A stretch of DNA of 64,000 nt from Halomonas sp. HAL1 (GTDB lineage Bacteria; Pseudomonadota; Gammaproteobacteria; Pseudomonadales; Halomonadaceae), in contig NZ_CP130610.1 in NCBI RefSeq assembly GCF_030544485.1, forward strand, positions 2,976,001 to 3,040,000, written 5' to 3'. The position numbers and the translations under genes were made by a program. The notes under the pieces are model-generated. The model ran no database searches and was not told where the DNA came from. It saw only the letters and a program-made list of their open reading frames with translations. Numbering within the stretch: the stretch's first letter is position 1; every line of letters starts with the position of its first letter. Positions 52,703-62,291 of this stretch are shown here, one piece after another.

Positions 52703-53442
52703 TAACCCGCCTGCTCAGCTTGACGCTCAAGTTCGGCCGTCATCTCTTTGGGTAAGTTAAGGGCACTGGCCAACTGGTCCAGCCAAGCGCGTTCCATAGG
52801 GTTTTGATCGTCGGTCACTGCCACACTAATCAGGTACATCTCGCGTGCCGCCTGAGGGGAATCTGCCTCACGAGCCAGCGCCTGTGCATCCAGCGGTGCT
52901 TTTAACTGCTGCTCTACCCAGTTATGCATCTCTTGATCGGCACCTAAGGCATCGATCTGCTCGGTGATCAACGCCTGTTCCTGCTCATCAATATGACCGT
53001 CGGCACGTGCCGCCATAATCATTGCCTGCAGTAGCTCCAGGCTGCGACGCTCTTGGTTCTCACCGCTGAGGACTTCAACCCGTTCGCCCTCTGACGCATG
53101 TTGGGCAGTATTTTGCCCACTGTCAGTTTTTGCCGCCTGAGAGCTTTGCCATGCTTTCCACGCCAGCATGCCTACCCCGGCAATCGCGCCATATTTTAGC
53201 GCTTTGCCACCCATGCTACGACCACGCTTAGAACCGACCAACATACCCATGGCACCGCCACCAAGCAGGCTTTTAACATCAAAACCACCGGATGAGCTGC
53301 TTCCTTGGCCACTACTACCGCCGCCTAATTGCTTAGAAAGCCCACTCAGGATGCCTTTAACATCGACACCGCTGCTGCTACCGCCCTTCTGGCTGCCGCC
53401 GGCTTGCTGCATCAGCTGCTGTAAAATCTTGCTCGCGTTCAT
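52702..53442 (-). CDS. YebE/DUF533 family membrane protein (TerB-like domain)
   Basis: 246 residues. The N-terminal third is Gly/Ser-rich (GGSQKGGSSSGVDVKGILSG, LGGGSSGQGSSSSGGFD), followed by one membrane segment (KYGAIAGVGMLAWKAW). The C-terminal about 115 residues form an alpha-helical TerB-like domain (MIMAARADGHIDEQEQALI, EMYLISVAVTDDQNPMERAW). The family is the inner-membrane YebE/DUF533 group, linked to envelope stress but of unknown mechanism. It is upstream of pgpA with a one-base overlap. Confidence 0.87.
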   Translation of the reverse strand: MNASKILQQLMQQAGGSQKGGSSSGVDVKGILSGLSKQLGGGSSGQGSSSSGGFDVKSLLGGGAMGMLVGSKRGRSMGGKALKYGAIAGVGMLAWKAWQSSQAAKTDSGQNTAQHASEGERVEVLSGENQERRSLELLQAMIMAARADGHIDEQEQALITEQIDALGADQEMHNWVEQQLKAPLDAQALAREADSPQAAREMYLISVAVTDDQNPMERAWLDQLASALNLPKEMTAELERQAEQAG

Positions 53443-53563
53443 CCTTGTACTCCTAAGTCGGTATTATCTTTAGAGCGATTGAGTCGATTCGTTCTCTTTA
53501 TAAAACATTCTGTATGAACGCAGCATGAACTAACGCTGCTTTAGTCTTTAAATGTATTAAGCA

Positions 53564-56500
53564 TTAAAGCAGTGCGCCCTTTACTTCAACCGAGCTCCCA
53601 TGGCGGCTCGCGCGTACCTCTATACGGATGGGCATTTGCTCTTTGAGCTCGCTGACATGGGAAATCACCCCAATCATGCGCCCGCCCATTTGCAGTTCGC
53701 TAAGCATGGCAATGGCTTGATCCAGGGCATCCTGATCGAGGCTACCAAACCCTTCATCGATAAATAGCGTATCCAGTTGAATACCGCCAGCGTAAGCCTG
53801 CACCACATCCGAAAGGCCCAGCGCTAACGACAGCGCTGCCATGAAAGACTCCCCGCCGGAAAGTGTCGCTACCGAACGGTTCTTGCCAGTGTAGGTGTCC
53901 GCCACATCCAGCTCGAGGCCTGACGCTTTATTGCCCTTAGTGGGGTCCTCGCGGCGCACCAACTGATAACGCCCGCGGCTCATGCGTACCAGCCGTTCAG
54001 ACGCTTGAATCAGAACGTCATCCAGCAGCACCCCCAGCACAAAGCGCTGCAGGCTAATGCGGTGCCCAGTGCGGCCGTTAGCGACCTCGCTCAACGTGCC
54101 CCACACCTGATACTGGGCTTCAAGTTCAGCCTGAGCCGTGTGCGCCTTGGCCAGTTTTTGGCGGATGCCATGCAGTGTGGTTAAGCGTCCATCCAGCGTC
54201 CGCCACGCCTCCAACTGGATATTTTCTTCCGCTTGGGCGGCCTCGGTTTGACTAGAAAGCGTAGCCCAATCCGGGGACGTTTTTTCAGCCAGTTGAGCGT
54301 GGTAATTCTGCAGCGCCCCTTCTAATTCGGCCAAACGGCGCTGGTACGTTTCTACCTGATGAATGAGCTCCTGACGCTGAGCGTCATCCAGTTGGGCTGC
54401 CTGAAAGGCGGCCTCACCCTCAAAGGGGCTGGCCTGAAGCACTGCCTGCCACTCTGCTTGGGTCTGTTCAAGTGTTTGTTTAGCCTGCTCGACTCGCTCG
54501 CTGGCTCCCCTTAGCTGCTCTTCCGCTCGCGCCAGTTGGGTTTGGCTGCTCGTCAGCGCCTGCTGAGCACTATCCCAGGCTTGTTCAATTTGGGTAACTT
54601 GGCGCTCGAGTTCCGTGAGCGTTTTTTGCATTGCGGCAGGATCACGAGCGTCGTCAGGCAGCGACTGACTCAACTGATCGCGCTGGCTTTCTAGCCTCAA
54701 CGCGTCCTCTTTGGCTTTTTCAACCGCGGGCCGCTGGGCTTTAAGCTGTTTATCCAGTGCGCCCCACTCACGCCTTAACGCATCACGGACAGTGATTTGT
54801 TGGCTAATCTCGCGCTCAACGCTTGCCTGCCGAGAGACCTGGCGATGCAACTCATCGCAGGTTTTTTGTAGCTCATTCAGCGGTTGGCTAGCCCACTCGC
54901 CTAATTGCTGATTGAGTCGCTGTACTTGCTCGCTGTGGTAGCTTATCTGCTGCGCTAGCCGTTGGTGATGGCGTTCAGCTCCCTGGAAAGATTGACGGGC
55001 CTGCGCCTGGGCTGAGCGCGCGTCTTCCACCTGCTCTTTGGTGACGATATCTGCGTTATTAACGGCCGGGGTCGGATGCGCCAGGCTGCCGCAGACAGGG
55101 CAAGGGGCATCGTCCTCAAGCGTGAGCGCTAACAGCGCAGCCTGCCCTTGATGCCACCGCATCTCCTGCTCGGTAGCGAAGCGTTCCGCCTGTTCTGACT
55201 CACTGCGCCGCTGGTCTAGTGCTGCCGCCGCCTGCTGTTGCTGCGTGGTGAGCTCGCGTCCCTGGTCGGTTAGCGCATCCAGTTCTTTACCTTGAGTTAG
55301 CAGCGTTTCATAGCGGCTTAGCTCGACAGGGGCGCTGGCCAGCTGCTGGCGTTCCGCCTGTAACCGTTCGAGATTAACGCCTGCCGCCTCGCCCTGTTGG
55401 CGAATGGTGTCCAGTTGCTCCTCATCGCGCTTGAGGGCACCGTCAGCTTGTTGCCAAGCGGCCTGTGCCGTTTGGAATCGCGCCTGTAGTTCGCTTAATT
55501 GTTGGCCTTTTTGAATAAACTCGCTCAACTGGCGATGACGCTCGCGCAGCTCAGGGAGCCCTGTCTGACGCTCGCGGGCCGCCTCAAATGCACGCTGCGC
55601 CTGCTCCGCGCTAGTGCGCTGGCTGCTCAGTGCGGCGTCTGCCTGCTGCTGTTCCGCGTGCGCGGTGCTTAGCGCCTGCTGCGCTTGGGTTAACGCCGTA
55701 CGCTGGGGGCGCAACGCCTGTGCGTGTTCACTTTGGGTCAAATGGTCTTGAATGCTGACGACCTGGCCCTGCTGTTCAAGATGACGCGTTTTTTCAGCCG
55801 CCAAGCTCTCCCGCGCTTCAAACTGACGCTGAAGTGCCTGGGCATCATCACGCTGTTTTTCGGCTTTACGTCGCTGCAGTTGGGCGGTTTCGAAGTCCTT
55901 TCGCGCTTGCTCAACCTGGGGCGTCAACGCTTCCAGCTCTTGCTCTAAAGCAGCTTCACTCTCCAGCTCACCACCGGCGAGAATGCCACTGATATGTTGG
56001 CGATGCTCTTTCACTTCTCGTTCTATCTGATTGGCCTGAAGGCGCAAACGCTCTTCAATACGCTGAAAGATTTGCGTTTGAAACAGCTGGGAAAAAATCT
56101 CCTCGCGCTTTTTGGAGTCAGCGATCAGCAATTCGCGAAACTTGCCTTGGGGCAGCACCATCACTTGGCGAAACTGGTTGGCATCCAGGCCTATCAAGGT
56201 TTGCAGCTCAGCGGTGGCATCGTTGACTTTGCGCGCCACCAAGCAGGTCTCTACCTCGCCCTCCGCGTTTAAGCGCCATAGCTGCGCTTCCGCGTTATGA
56301 GTAGTGGTGCCTTCGCCACGTGCCTTGGGGCGCTCCTGTTGAGGTACGCGGCGCACTCGGTAATCCGCCCCGCGCAAGCGAAAATCAAGCGTAACTTCCG
56401 TTAGCAGCGTGGCGTTCGCTTGGTCACAGCGCATCTGAGAAGGTTCACGCTCATTACCCGTCGTTTGGCCATAGAGCGCAAAACATAACGCATCGAGAAT

Positions 56501-56629
56501 CGAGCTCTTGCCCGCCCCGGTGGGCCCGTTAATCAAAAACAACGGGCTTCTACCAAGCGCGGTGAAATCAATAGTTTCCGTACCAGCGAAAGGGCCAAAG
56601 GCCTGCATGGTAAGGGTTAACGGCGTCAT
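53564..56629 (-). CDS. sbcC: Exonuclease subunit SbcC
   Basis: 1021 residues. SMC-like ATPase of the SbcCD nuclease, which opens hairpin and palindromic DNA. Walker A INGPTGAGKSSILDALCFA at the N-terminus, long coiled coils on both sides, zinc hook CPVCGSLAHP near the middle, then ABC signature LSGGESFMAALSLALG and Walker B TLFIDEGFGSLD at the C-terminus. It overlaps sbcD by 4 bases, so it is translationally coupled. The length is normal. The N-terminal head and C-terminal head join through the hook. Confidence 0.95.
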   Translation of the reverse strand: MTPLTLTMQAFGPFAGTETIDFTALGRSPLFLINGPTGAGKSSILDALCFALYGQTTGNEREPSQMRCDQANATLLTEVTLDFRLRGADYRVRRVPQQERPKARGEGTTTHNAEAQLWRLNAEGEVETCLVARKVNDATAELQTLIGLDANQFRQVMVLPQGKFRELLIADSKKREEIFSQLFQTQIFQRIEERLRLQANQIEREVKEHRQHISGILAGGELESEAALEQELEALTPQVEQARKDFETAQLQRRKAEKQRDDAQALQRQFEARESLAAEKTRHLEQQGQVVSIQDHLTQSEHAQALRPQRTALTQAQQALSTAHAEQQQADAALSSQRTSAEQAQRAFEAARERQTGLPELRERHRQLSEFIQKGQQLSELQARFQTAQAAWQQADGALKRDEEQLDTIRQQGEAAGVNLERLQAERQQLASAPVELSRYETLLTQGKELDALTDQGRELTTQQQQAAAALDQRRSESEQAERFATEQEMRWHQGQAALLALTLEDDAPCPVCGSLAHPTPAVNNADIVTKEQVEDARSAQAQARQSFQGAERHHQRLAQQISYHSEQVQRLNQQLGEWASQPLNELQKTCDELHRQVSRQASVEREISQQITVRDALRREWGALDKQLKAQRPAVEKAKEDALRLESQRDQLSQSLPDDARDPAAMQKTLTELERQVTQIEQAWDSAQQALTSSQTQLARAEEQLRGASERVEQAKQTLEQTQAEWQAVLQASPFEGEAAFQAAQLDDAQRQELIHQVETYQRRLAELEGALQNYHAQLAEKTSPDWATLSSQTEAAQAEENIQLEAWRTLDGRLTTLHGIRQKLAKAHTAQAELEAQYQVWGTLSEVANGRTGHRISLQRFVLGVLLDDVLIQASERLVRMSRGRYQLVRREDPTKGNKASGLELDVADTYTGKNRSVATLSGGESFMAALSLALGLSDVVQAYAGGIQLDTLFIDEGFGSLDQDALDQAIAMLSELQMGGRMIGVISHVSELKEQMPIRIEVRASRHGSSVEVKGALL

Positions 56630-57771
56630 TCTTGGGCCTCATCGCGCTGCAGCTGGCTAATCAACTCGGCCATGGCACTAGCCTGCTTATCGCTCATGGC
56701 ATCACCGCTGGTCTGAGTAAAGAAGTCACTAAACATATCTAGGGCATCAAAGCGTAACCGCTCGCGATCAAGTTGCTGAGTGCCTCGTGCTTCCAGCATG
56801 CCGGGCTTTTCCAGATGCAGCACATTGGGATACACCTCACGCAGCTTGCCCATAGGGTCGAGAATGGCGTGGCGATCGGTCAACCGCACTAGCAAGTAGT
56901 CATCTGCTTGTGCGTCCGTTCTTCCCTGGGCGATTAGCGTATCAATCTCACCCTCTAATACGCGCACTTCACGGCTGGGTATTAGCGGAATCTGTTCAAT
57001 GTGCTTTATCCCGCTCGCGCCTACTTCCACCAGCGTGACGCCTTTGCTCTGACTGGCTTCTGAGAAGCTGTATTTGAGCAAGGAGCCGCTATAGCGAATA
57101 TGTTCACCGCCGCGATACTGGGGGCCGTGCAGGTGACCAAGCGCCACGTAATCAAAGTGCCGCATAGGCTCCCAGGCCACGCTTTCGGCACCGCCTAACG
57201 TTAGCGGGCGCTCCGAATCAGACGCGCTGCCGCCATCTACAAAGCAGTGGCTCATCAGTAGGCAGGGGCGTGTTGCATGGCGGCGCTCGCTAATCTGTTC
57301 AACCAGGTAGCGATGGGCAGCGTCAAAGTCGCGCACTTCCACGTTAAACAGGCTGCGCACATGCTCAGGGTCGGCGTAAGGTATCCCGAATACATCCACC
57401 TCTACGCCGTCAATGGTCAGCGTGACGGGCGTGGCGAACTCAGCTAAATCGGAGAGAATATGCAGCCCCGCTTGGCGCAGGTGGCGCGCGCCAAAGCGCA
57501 ACCGTTCGGCGCCATCGTGGTTGCCCGAAATCATGATGACCGGCAGCTTGCGCACCTCGCATAGCGCATGTAGCACCTCGTCGAGCAGCGTTACCGCCGC
57601 CGAAGGCGGAACCGAGCGGTCGTATATGTCGCCCGCAATCAGCACCGCATCGACGTTTTCCCGGTCGATTATCTCGATGAGCTGGTTAAGCACATGGCGC
57701 TGGTCTTCCAGCAACGAAAGGTTGTGAAATAGCCGACCCAGGTGCCAATCAGCGGTGTGGAGTAAACGCAT
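56626..57771 (-). CDS. sbcD: Exonuclease subunit SbcD
   Basis: 381 residues from ATG 57771; a TTG at 57789 would add six residues. The Mre11-type metallophosphoesterase begins MRLLHTADWHLGRLFHNLSL (metal site DWH), then LIAGDIYDRSVPPS, VMISGNHDGAERLRFG and CLLMSHCFVDGG, and ALGHLHGPQ. It provides the nuclease activity of SbcCD with two Mn2+. It is first in the sbcDC operon. Confidence 0.95.
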   Translation of the reverse strand: MRLLHTADWHLGRLFHNLSLLEDQRHVLNQLIEIIDRENVDAVLIAGDIYDRSVPPSAAVTLLDEVLHALCEVRKLPVIMISGNHDGAERLRFGARHLRQAGLHILSDLAEFATPVTLTIDGVEVDVFGIPYADPEHVRSLFNVEVRDFDAAHRYLVEQISERRHATRPCLLMSHCFVDGGSASDSERPLTLGGAESVAWEPMRHFDYVALGHLHGPQYRGGEHIRYSGSLLKYSFSEASQSKGVTLVEVGASGIKHIEQIPLIPSREVRVLEGEIDTLIAQGRTDAQADDYLLVRLTDRHAILDPMGKLREVYPNVLHLEKPGMLEARGTQQLDRERLRFDALDMFSDFFTQTSGDAMSDKQASAMAELISQLQRDEAQE

Positions 57772-57860
57772 AACAAGCTCAACAGCCAATAGTGTCGCGG
57801 CATCATAGCAACCTATTGGCGCTGCGTTTAGCGCTGACGTTGAGCTTGTAAAAAATGCCG

Positions 57861-58682
57861 CTACGGCATTCTGGGGAGCTGGCGTTTATGATCGGTGCGT
57901 TGATAGGTGTTGGTAATGGTGGTGTAGGCCTGTTCGCTAACCTGCTGACCGGTAAGAAAGGCATCGATTTCGGTGTAAGTGACGCCTAATGCCTCTTCGT
58001 CAGCCAATTGAGGTTTAAGCGACTCTAAATCTGCAGTGGGCTGTTTCTCTACCAGTATAGCGGGCGCACCTAACGCAGCACCGACCTCTCTCACCTGTCC
58101 TTTGGTAAGTCCTGTCAGCGGCACCAGATCGCAGGCGCCATCACCATACTTGGTGAAAAAGCCCATCAATGCTTCTGCTGCTTGGTCGGTCCCCACCACT
58201 AAACCCGACTTGGCGCCAGCAACCGCGTACTGCGCCACCATTCGTTGACGCGCCTTAATATTGCCTAATACAAAGTCGCGTTGGGCGGCATCTTGAAACG
58301 TTAATCCACCCTCCTCCAAGGACGCTAGCAAGGCGTCACTGGCTGGCTTCACATTGATATCAAGCACTTCATCAGGGGTAATAAACATTAGTGCCTGTTG
58401 AGCATGGTCCTCATCTTTCTGCTCGCCGTAAGGCAGCCGGATGGCATAAAAGCGTGCCTCAACCCCTTTATCGCGGGCCTTTTCGACGGCCAGTTGAGCT
58501 AAACGACCAGCAACGGTGGAGTCCACCCCGCCGCTAATACCCAACACAAGCGCGTGCTGCCCTGTCTCTATCATCTGGCTGCACAGAAAATCGACGCGAG
58601 CCTCGATTTCATACTGCGGCTCAATCGATGCTTTTACCTGCAAATCTGCCTGGATACGCTGCTGAGTTACTTGGTCAGTCAT
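57861..58682 (-). CDS. nadE: NH3-dependent NAD+ synthetase
   Basis: 273 residues from ATG 58682, chosen because AGGA precedes it and the length then matches E. coli NadE; longer in-frame starts reach 58769. It amidates nicotinate adenine dinucleotide using ammonia and ATP. PP-loop LVLGISGGVDSTVAGRLA, AIRLPYGEQKDEDHAQ, VVGTDQAAEALMGFFTKYGD and TGLTKGQVREVG are diagnostic. It has no glutaminase domain. It follows the pncC gene by 40 bases on the same strand. Confidence 0.95.
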   Translation of the reverse strand: MTDQVTQQRIQADLQVKASIEPQYEIEARVDFLCSQMIETGQHALVLGISGGVDSTVAGRLAQLAVEKARDKGVEARFYAIRLPYGEQKDEDHAQQALMFITPDEVLDINVKPASDALLASLEEGGLTFQDAAQRDFVLGNIKARQRMVAQYAVAGAKSGLVVGTDQAAEALMGFFTKYGDGACDLVPLTGLTKGQVREVGAALGAPAILVEKQPTADLESLKPQLADEEALGVTYTEIDAFLTGQQVSEQAYTTITNTYQRTDHKRQLPRMP

Positions 58683-58722
58683 GTGGCTTCCTGCCTCCGG
58701 GTTACGGATAGAGATTTCATCA

Positions 58723-59238
58723 TTAAGATTCATCAACGCGGGGCGCTTTGCCTGCCAATACATCACCATGATGCTTTGGCACCATTTCTAGCGCATAGTG
58801 CGCGGCGGCGAGCCGTACCTCATTACGATCACCTGAAAAGCGTTTCGTCTCCACTATTATGTATACCTCTTGGGCATGTCGAAACGCCCAGGCAAAGCAA
58901 ACGGTTCCCACCGGTATATCAGCATGGGGCTTCGGGCCCGCAATACCGGTGTTCGCTATGGCAACATTGGCATCGTTATTGTTTAAAGCGCCTAACGCCA
59001 TTTCGCGCGAGGTGACTTCGCTAGTTAGGCCATACGTATCAATGGTGTCAAAACTGACGGATAAATAGCGATTTTTGGCCTCGGGCGAGTAAACAGCCAA
59101 TCCACAATCGATCGATTGCCCGCTACCAGGTATGCCCGCTAGCTCTGAAACAATCAACCCCGCCGTGCACGATTCCGCCGTAGCCATTTTGAGCTCGTGC
59201 TTTTTTAGATATTCACTAATATTTTCAAGCAGTTCCAT
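58723..59238 (-). CDS. pncC: Nicotinamide-nucleotide amidohydrolase PncC (CinA C-terminal)
   Basis: 171 residues. It hydrolyses NMN to nicotinate mononucleotide and ammonia, recycling NMN released by NAD-dependent DNA ligase. Family motif KMATAESCTAGLIVSELAGI (catalytic Ser region), then GLAVYSPEAKNRYLSV, and ANTGIAGPKPHADIPVGTV. It lacks the N-terminal molybdopterin-like domain of full CinA, as E. coli PncC does. Its product feeds nicotinate nucleotides back to NadE, whose gene follows by 40 bases. Confidence 0.9.
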   Translation of the reverse strand: MELLENISEYLKKHELKMATAESCTAGLIVSELAGIPGSGQSIDCGLAVYSPEAKNRYLSVSFDTIDTYGLTSEVTSREMALGALNNNDANVAIANTGIAGPKPHADIPVGTVCFAWAFRHAQEVYIIVETKRFSGDRNEVRLAAAHYALEMVPKHHGDVLAGKAPRVDES

Positions 59239-59376
59239 TGCTTATCTCCTTATAACGCCATACCTCTGACTCCATTTACTCCTTTGAGGCACTATAGTTA
59301 AGCACCGTTATTTGTCTAAAGCCTGTCGCCATTATTAACATTGTTTATGTGTATGAATTAACGGCAAAACAGCTAT

Positions 59377-59403
59377 AAAAAAGCCCCGCCCGAAGGCGAG
59401 GCT
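59377..59403 (-). terminator. Intrinsic terminator of the DASS transporter gene
   Basis: Stem GCCTCGCC/GGCGGGGC (one G-T pair) with loop TTCG, read on the minus strand and followed by six T residues, 21 bases past the stop at 59424. Confidence 0.92.
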
Positions 59404-59423
59404 ATGCTTTGCTAATGGTTATA

Positions 59424-61154
59424 TTAGCGCCGAAATGCATCGGGATAGTTGGTTAGATCCACGTTCCATAGCACCGGCAGTAAGAAATAAACCGCCGCGA
59501 CGATGAGTAGCATGGCAATAATGTTGATCCAAAAACCGGTGCGCACCATCTCAATGATTTTGAGTTTGCCGGTGGCGAAGATTATCGCGTTTGGCGGCGT
59601 GCCCACTGGGAGCATAAAGGCACAATTGGCGGCCATGGCGGCGGGCACCATCAGTACAAAGGGATGAATATCCAGTGCTAGGGCCAACGACGCTAGCACC
59701 GGCAAAATCATCGTGGCCGTGGCGGTATTTGAGGTAATTTCGGTTAAGAACAACACCATGCCGGTCGCTATCAGGATAACCAGCAAGAAGTTAACGCCTT
59801 CCAGCACGCTCATTTGCCCACCGATCCACTCGGCCAGGCCCGAAGAGCCAAACCCTGCGGCAATCGCTAAACCACCGCCGAACAGTAGCAAAATACCCCA
59901 GGGTACGTCTTTGGCAACGTCCCAACCCAACAGGCAGCCGCCCTTATTTTTGGAAGGGATCAAAAACAGCAGCAGGGCCGCGACCACCGCAATCATGGTG
60001 TCATTGATGCCGGGGATATTGATGATCTGGCCTTGCCATAAAAACGAGCGGGTAATCCACATAAAGGCCGCAAACAGGAAGACCACCAGCACCGCTTTCT
60101 CTTCAAAGCTGGTTTTACCCAGAGCCTCTTTTTCATTGTGAATTAGCTCCCGCCCACCCGGCAAGTGACTAAATTCAATCCTGAAAAATACCCGTGTCAG
60201 TAGCACCCACGCGCTAAACAGCAACACCAGCACGACAGGGAAAGCAAACATTAACCAGCCAGCAAAAGAGATTTCGATACCAAACAGCTCATTAACAATC
60301 GCCGCCAGGATAATGTTCGGTGGCGTGCCAATCAGCGTGCCGAGGCCACCAATGGTACCGCCGTAGCCAATACCAAAAATCAAAGCCTTACTGAATTTTT
60401 CGATTTCGTCACTATGGTCACCATCACTTTTTTCAAGTTCCTGGCTAACCTGGTAAACAATCGCAGTACCGATAGGCAGCATCATCATCACCGATGCTGT
60501 ATTAGATACCCACATTGATAAAAAGCCGGTCGCGGCCATAAAGCCGAACACAATGCTATTAATACTGGTGCCTAGTACGGCAATAATCGACAGGGCGATA
60601 CGCTTGTGCAAATCCCACTTTTCCATCGCTAAGGCGATCATAAAACCGCCCAAAAACAGGAAAATAATCGGGTTGCCGTACGCCGCCGTTACCGTATTGC
60701 CATCCAGTGCGCCGGTAATGGGTAATAGTACAATGGGCAGTAGCGAGGTAGCAGGAATGGGGATAGCTTCGGTGATCCACCACACCGCCACCCACAGCGT
60801 AGTGGCCAACACCATACGCCCTTCAAAACTTAAATCTTCAGGGTGAAAAAACATCACCACAAAAGCGAACAGCAGTGGTCCAAGCAGCAATCCAACTTTC
60901 TGTGGGTTGGTATAGGCAGGTGGCTTAGGTTGATGAGATGGCTCGCGCTTGGCACTGGAAGCCGCCGCCTTCGCGGCACCGCCCGTTGGCAACGCGCACA
61001 TCAATAGTTTTTTGGCTTGGTAGTGGGAGTGCCATAGCTGATCCCATACCGTCATCAGGGCTGTTTTATGCATAACGTAAGCGCCACTTGCGGTCAGAGT
61101 GAAAAGAAAAGGTCGGAGGCAGCTTTCCGATAAATAAGCCGCCCCACGGGCCAT
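59424..61154 (-). CDS. DASS/SLC13 family anion symporter with long N-terminal extension
   Basis: 576 residues from ATG 61154, with AAAGGAG 7 bases upstream. About 85 hydrophilic to mixed residues precede the first helix (KVGLLLGPLLFAFVVM). Two DASS motifs are clear: FGFMAATGFLSMWVSNTASV (SNTA) with GTLIGTPPNIILAAI, and LTEITSNTATATMILPVLAS (SNTA) with MLPVGTPPNAIIFATG. This family imports dicarboxylates, sulfate or citrate with Na+. The region after the N-terminal helix SCLRPFLFTLTASG and before TM1 is Ala/Lys/Pro-rich. The extension is unusually long. Substrate unproven. Confidence 0.9.
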   Translation of the reverse strand: MARGAAYLSESCLRPFLFTLTASGAYVMHKTALMTVWDQLWHSHYQAKKLLMCALPTGGAAKAAASSAKREPSHQPKPPAYTNPQKVGLLLGPLLFAFVVMFFHPEDLSFEGRMVLATTLWVAVWWITEAIPIPATSLLPIVLLPITGALDGNTVTAAYGNPIIFLFLGGFMIALAMEKWDLHKRIALSIIAVLGTSINSIVFGFMAATGFLSMWVSNTASVMMMLPIGTAIVYQVSQELEKSDGDHSDEIEKFSKALIFGIGYGGTIGGLGTLIGTPPNIILAAIVNELFGIEISFAGWLMFAFPVVLVLLFSAWVLLTRVFFRIEFSHLPGGRELIHNEKEALGKTSFEEKAVLVVFLFAAFMWITRSFLWQGQIINIPGINDTMIAVVAALLLFLIPSKNKGGCLLGWDVAKDVPWGILLLFGGGLAIAAGFGSSGLAEWIGGQMSVLEGVNFLLVILIATGMVLFLTEITSNTATATMILPVLASLALALDIHPFVLMVPAAMAANCAFMLPVGTPPNAIIFATGKLKIIEMVRTGFWINIIAMLLIVAAVYFLLPVLWNVDLTNYPDAFRR

Positions 61155-61347
61155 ACTGGATCTCCTTTGGCGCCCTTTATTAACTGCAATAGGCAATTAG
61201 TCCAGTCATTTGCCCAAAATTGCCACTAAAGTCTAACGACTTTAGTTTTATTATTAGCGCTTACTAACAGTGACATGAGCACATTGCCCACGTAAGTTAG
61301 CGCTACTATTAAATAAATAGTGACGCATTAAGATTAAGGAGAATCGA

Positions 61348-61971
61348 GTGTTCGACCGCTGGACAATGCCGCTTACTCATCGCCCCTTAAAACGCATCGC
61401 GCAGCCGTTGTATCAACGTCACATCACACCCGACCAGGTGACGCTAACCGCTTTTGTGATCGGCATTTCCGCGTTGCCGCTGCTGGCATACGAGCAGTAT
61501 GGGTTGGCCCTCCTGGCGATTGTGCTTAACAGACTCGGTGACGGTGTGGACGGGGCCTTGGCACGGTTGAGTGGCCGCACTAGCGACGCTGGCGGTTTTC
61601 TGGATATCGGACTCGATTTTGTTTTCTACGCGGCCGTGGTGCTGGGGTTCGCGCTGGCAAACCCTACCCAGAACGCACTCGCAGCTGCCTTACTGCTATT
61701 TGCTTTTATCGGCACCGGCACCTCCTTTTTGGCGTTTGCGATTGCAGCCAAACAGCAGGCAATAGAGCGCCCTCACTTCCCCAATAAAGCTTTCTACTAT
61801 TTAGAAGGTTTGACCGAAGGCACCGAAACCATCATGGCCTTGGTAATTTTTTGCCTGTTCCCGGAGCACTTTTCAATACTGGCTATACTGTTCTCAATTG
61901 CCTGCCTCATCACCACGGCAACAAGATTATGGGGAGGTTACTGGACACTGCGTCGGCATGAATCCCACTAA
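61348..61971 (+). CDS. CDP-alcohol phosphatidyltransferase family protein
   Basis: 207 residues, six helices. The full active-site pattern D-x2-DG-x2-AR...G-x3-D-x3-D is present in RLGDGVDGALARLSG followed by SDAGGFLDIGLDF. The family condenses a CDP-diacylglycerol with an alcohol phosphate, or a related reaction. The first residues (MFDRWTMPLTHRPLKRIAQP) are amphipathic. AAGGAG precedes the ATG. It is divergent from the DASS gene. The acceptor alcohol (glycerol-3-phosphate, serine, inositol) cannot be read. A real PgsA or PssA would usually be longer or differently organised. Confidence 0.87.
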   Translation: MFDRWTMPLTHRPLKRIAQPLYQRHITPDQVTLTAFVIGISALPLLAYEQYGLALLAIVLNRLGDGVDGALARLSGRTSDAGGFLDIGLDFVFYAAVVLGFALANPTQNALAAALLLFAFIGTGTSFLAFAIAAKQQAIERPHFPNKAFYYLEGLTEGTETIMALVIFCLFPEHFSILAILFSIACLITTATRLWGGYWTLRRHESH

Positions 61972-62291
61972 CATTGCGAATGCTGACGGATAGATAGAGT
62001 GATGTGCTCTCAAGAACAATGGAATATTAGTATTGCGAATAGAGCGCGATTAGAACCGTTGAGCTGTGAGTGTTATGCCGTGGTCAAAAGCGGAAGTGAT
62101 CGCTTAATGCCTTACTCAACCCAATACCTAGCTCAGCGTGTTTAGCGCTAACTAAAAGCGCTTAAATTCGCCCACCGTAGGCAAATAAAACACGCAATGT
62201 GCGCTAGCGCACGGACGCCACCCCCCGGCACGACCATTGTTCTGGTAAGGAAGCATCGTTTGTGCGGCCATAAAAGCGCACTTTCACCAGG
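61972..62291. other. Upstream region of the glucan synthase gene
   Basis: 320 bases without a convincing gene. It contains a perfect 14-base palindrome at 62199-62212 (listed). No clear terminator follows the phosphatidyltransferase gene. The promoter of the glucan synthase gene is likely here, but no strong -35/-10 pair stands out. Confidence 0.5.
62199..62212. promoter_or_regulatory. Perfect palindrome upstream of ndvB-like gene
   Basis: GTGCGCTAGCGCAC, fully symmetric, 79 bases before the ATG of the glucan synthase gene. It could be an operator. The function is not known. Confidence 0.4.
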
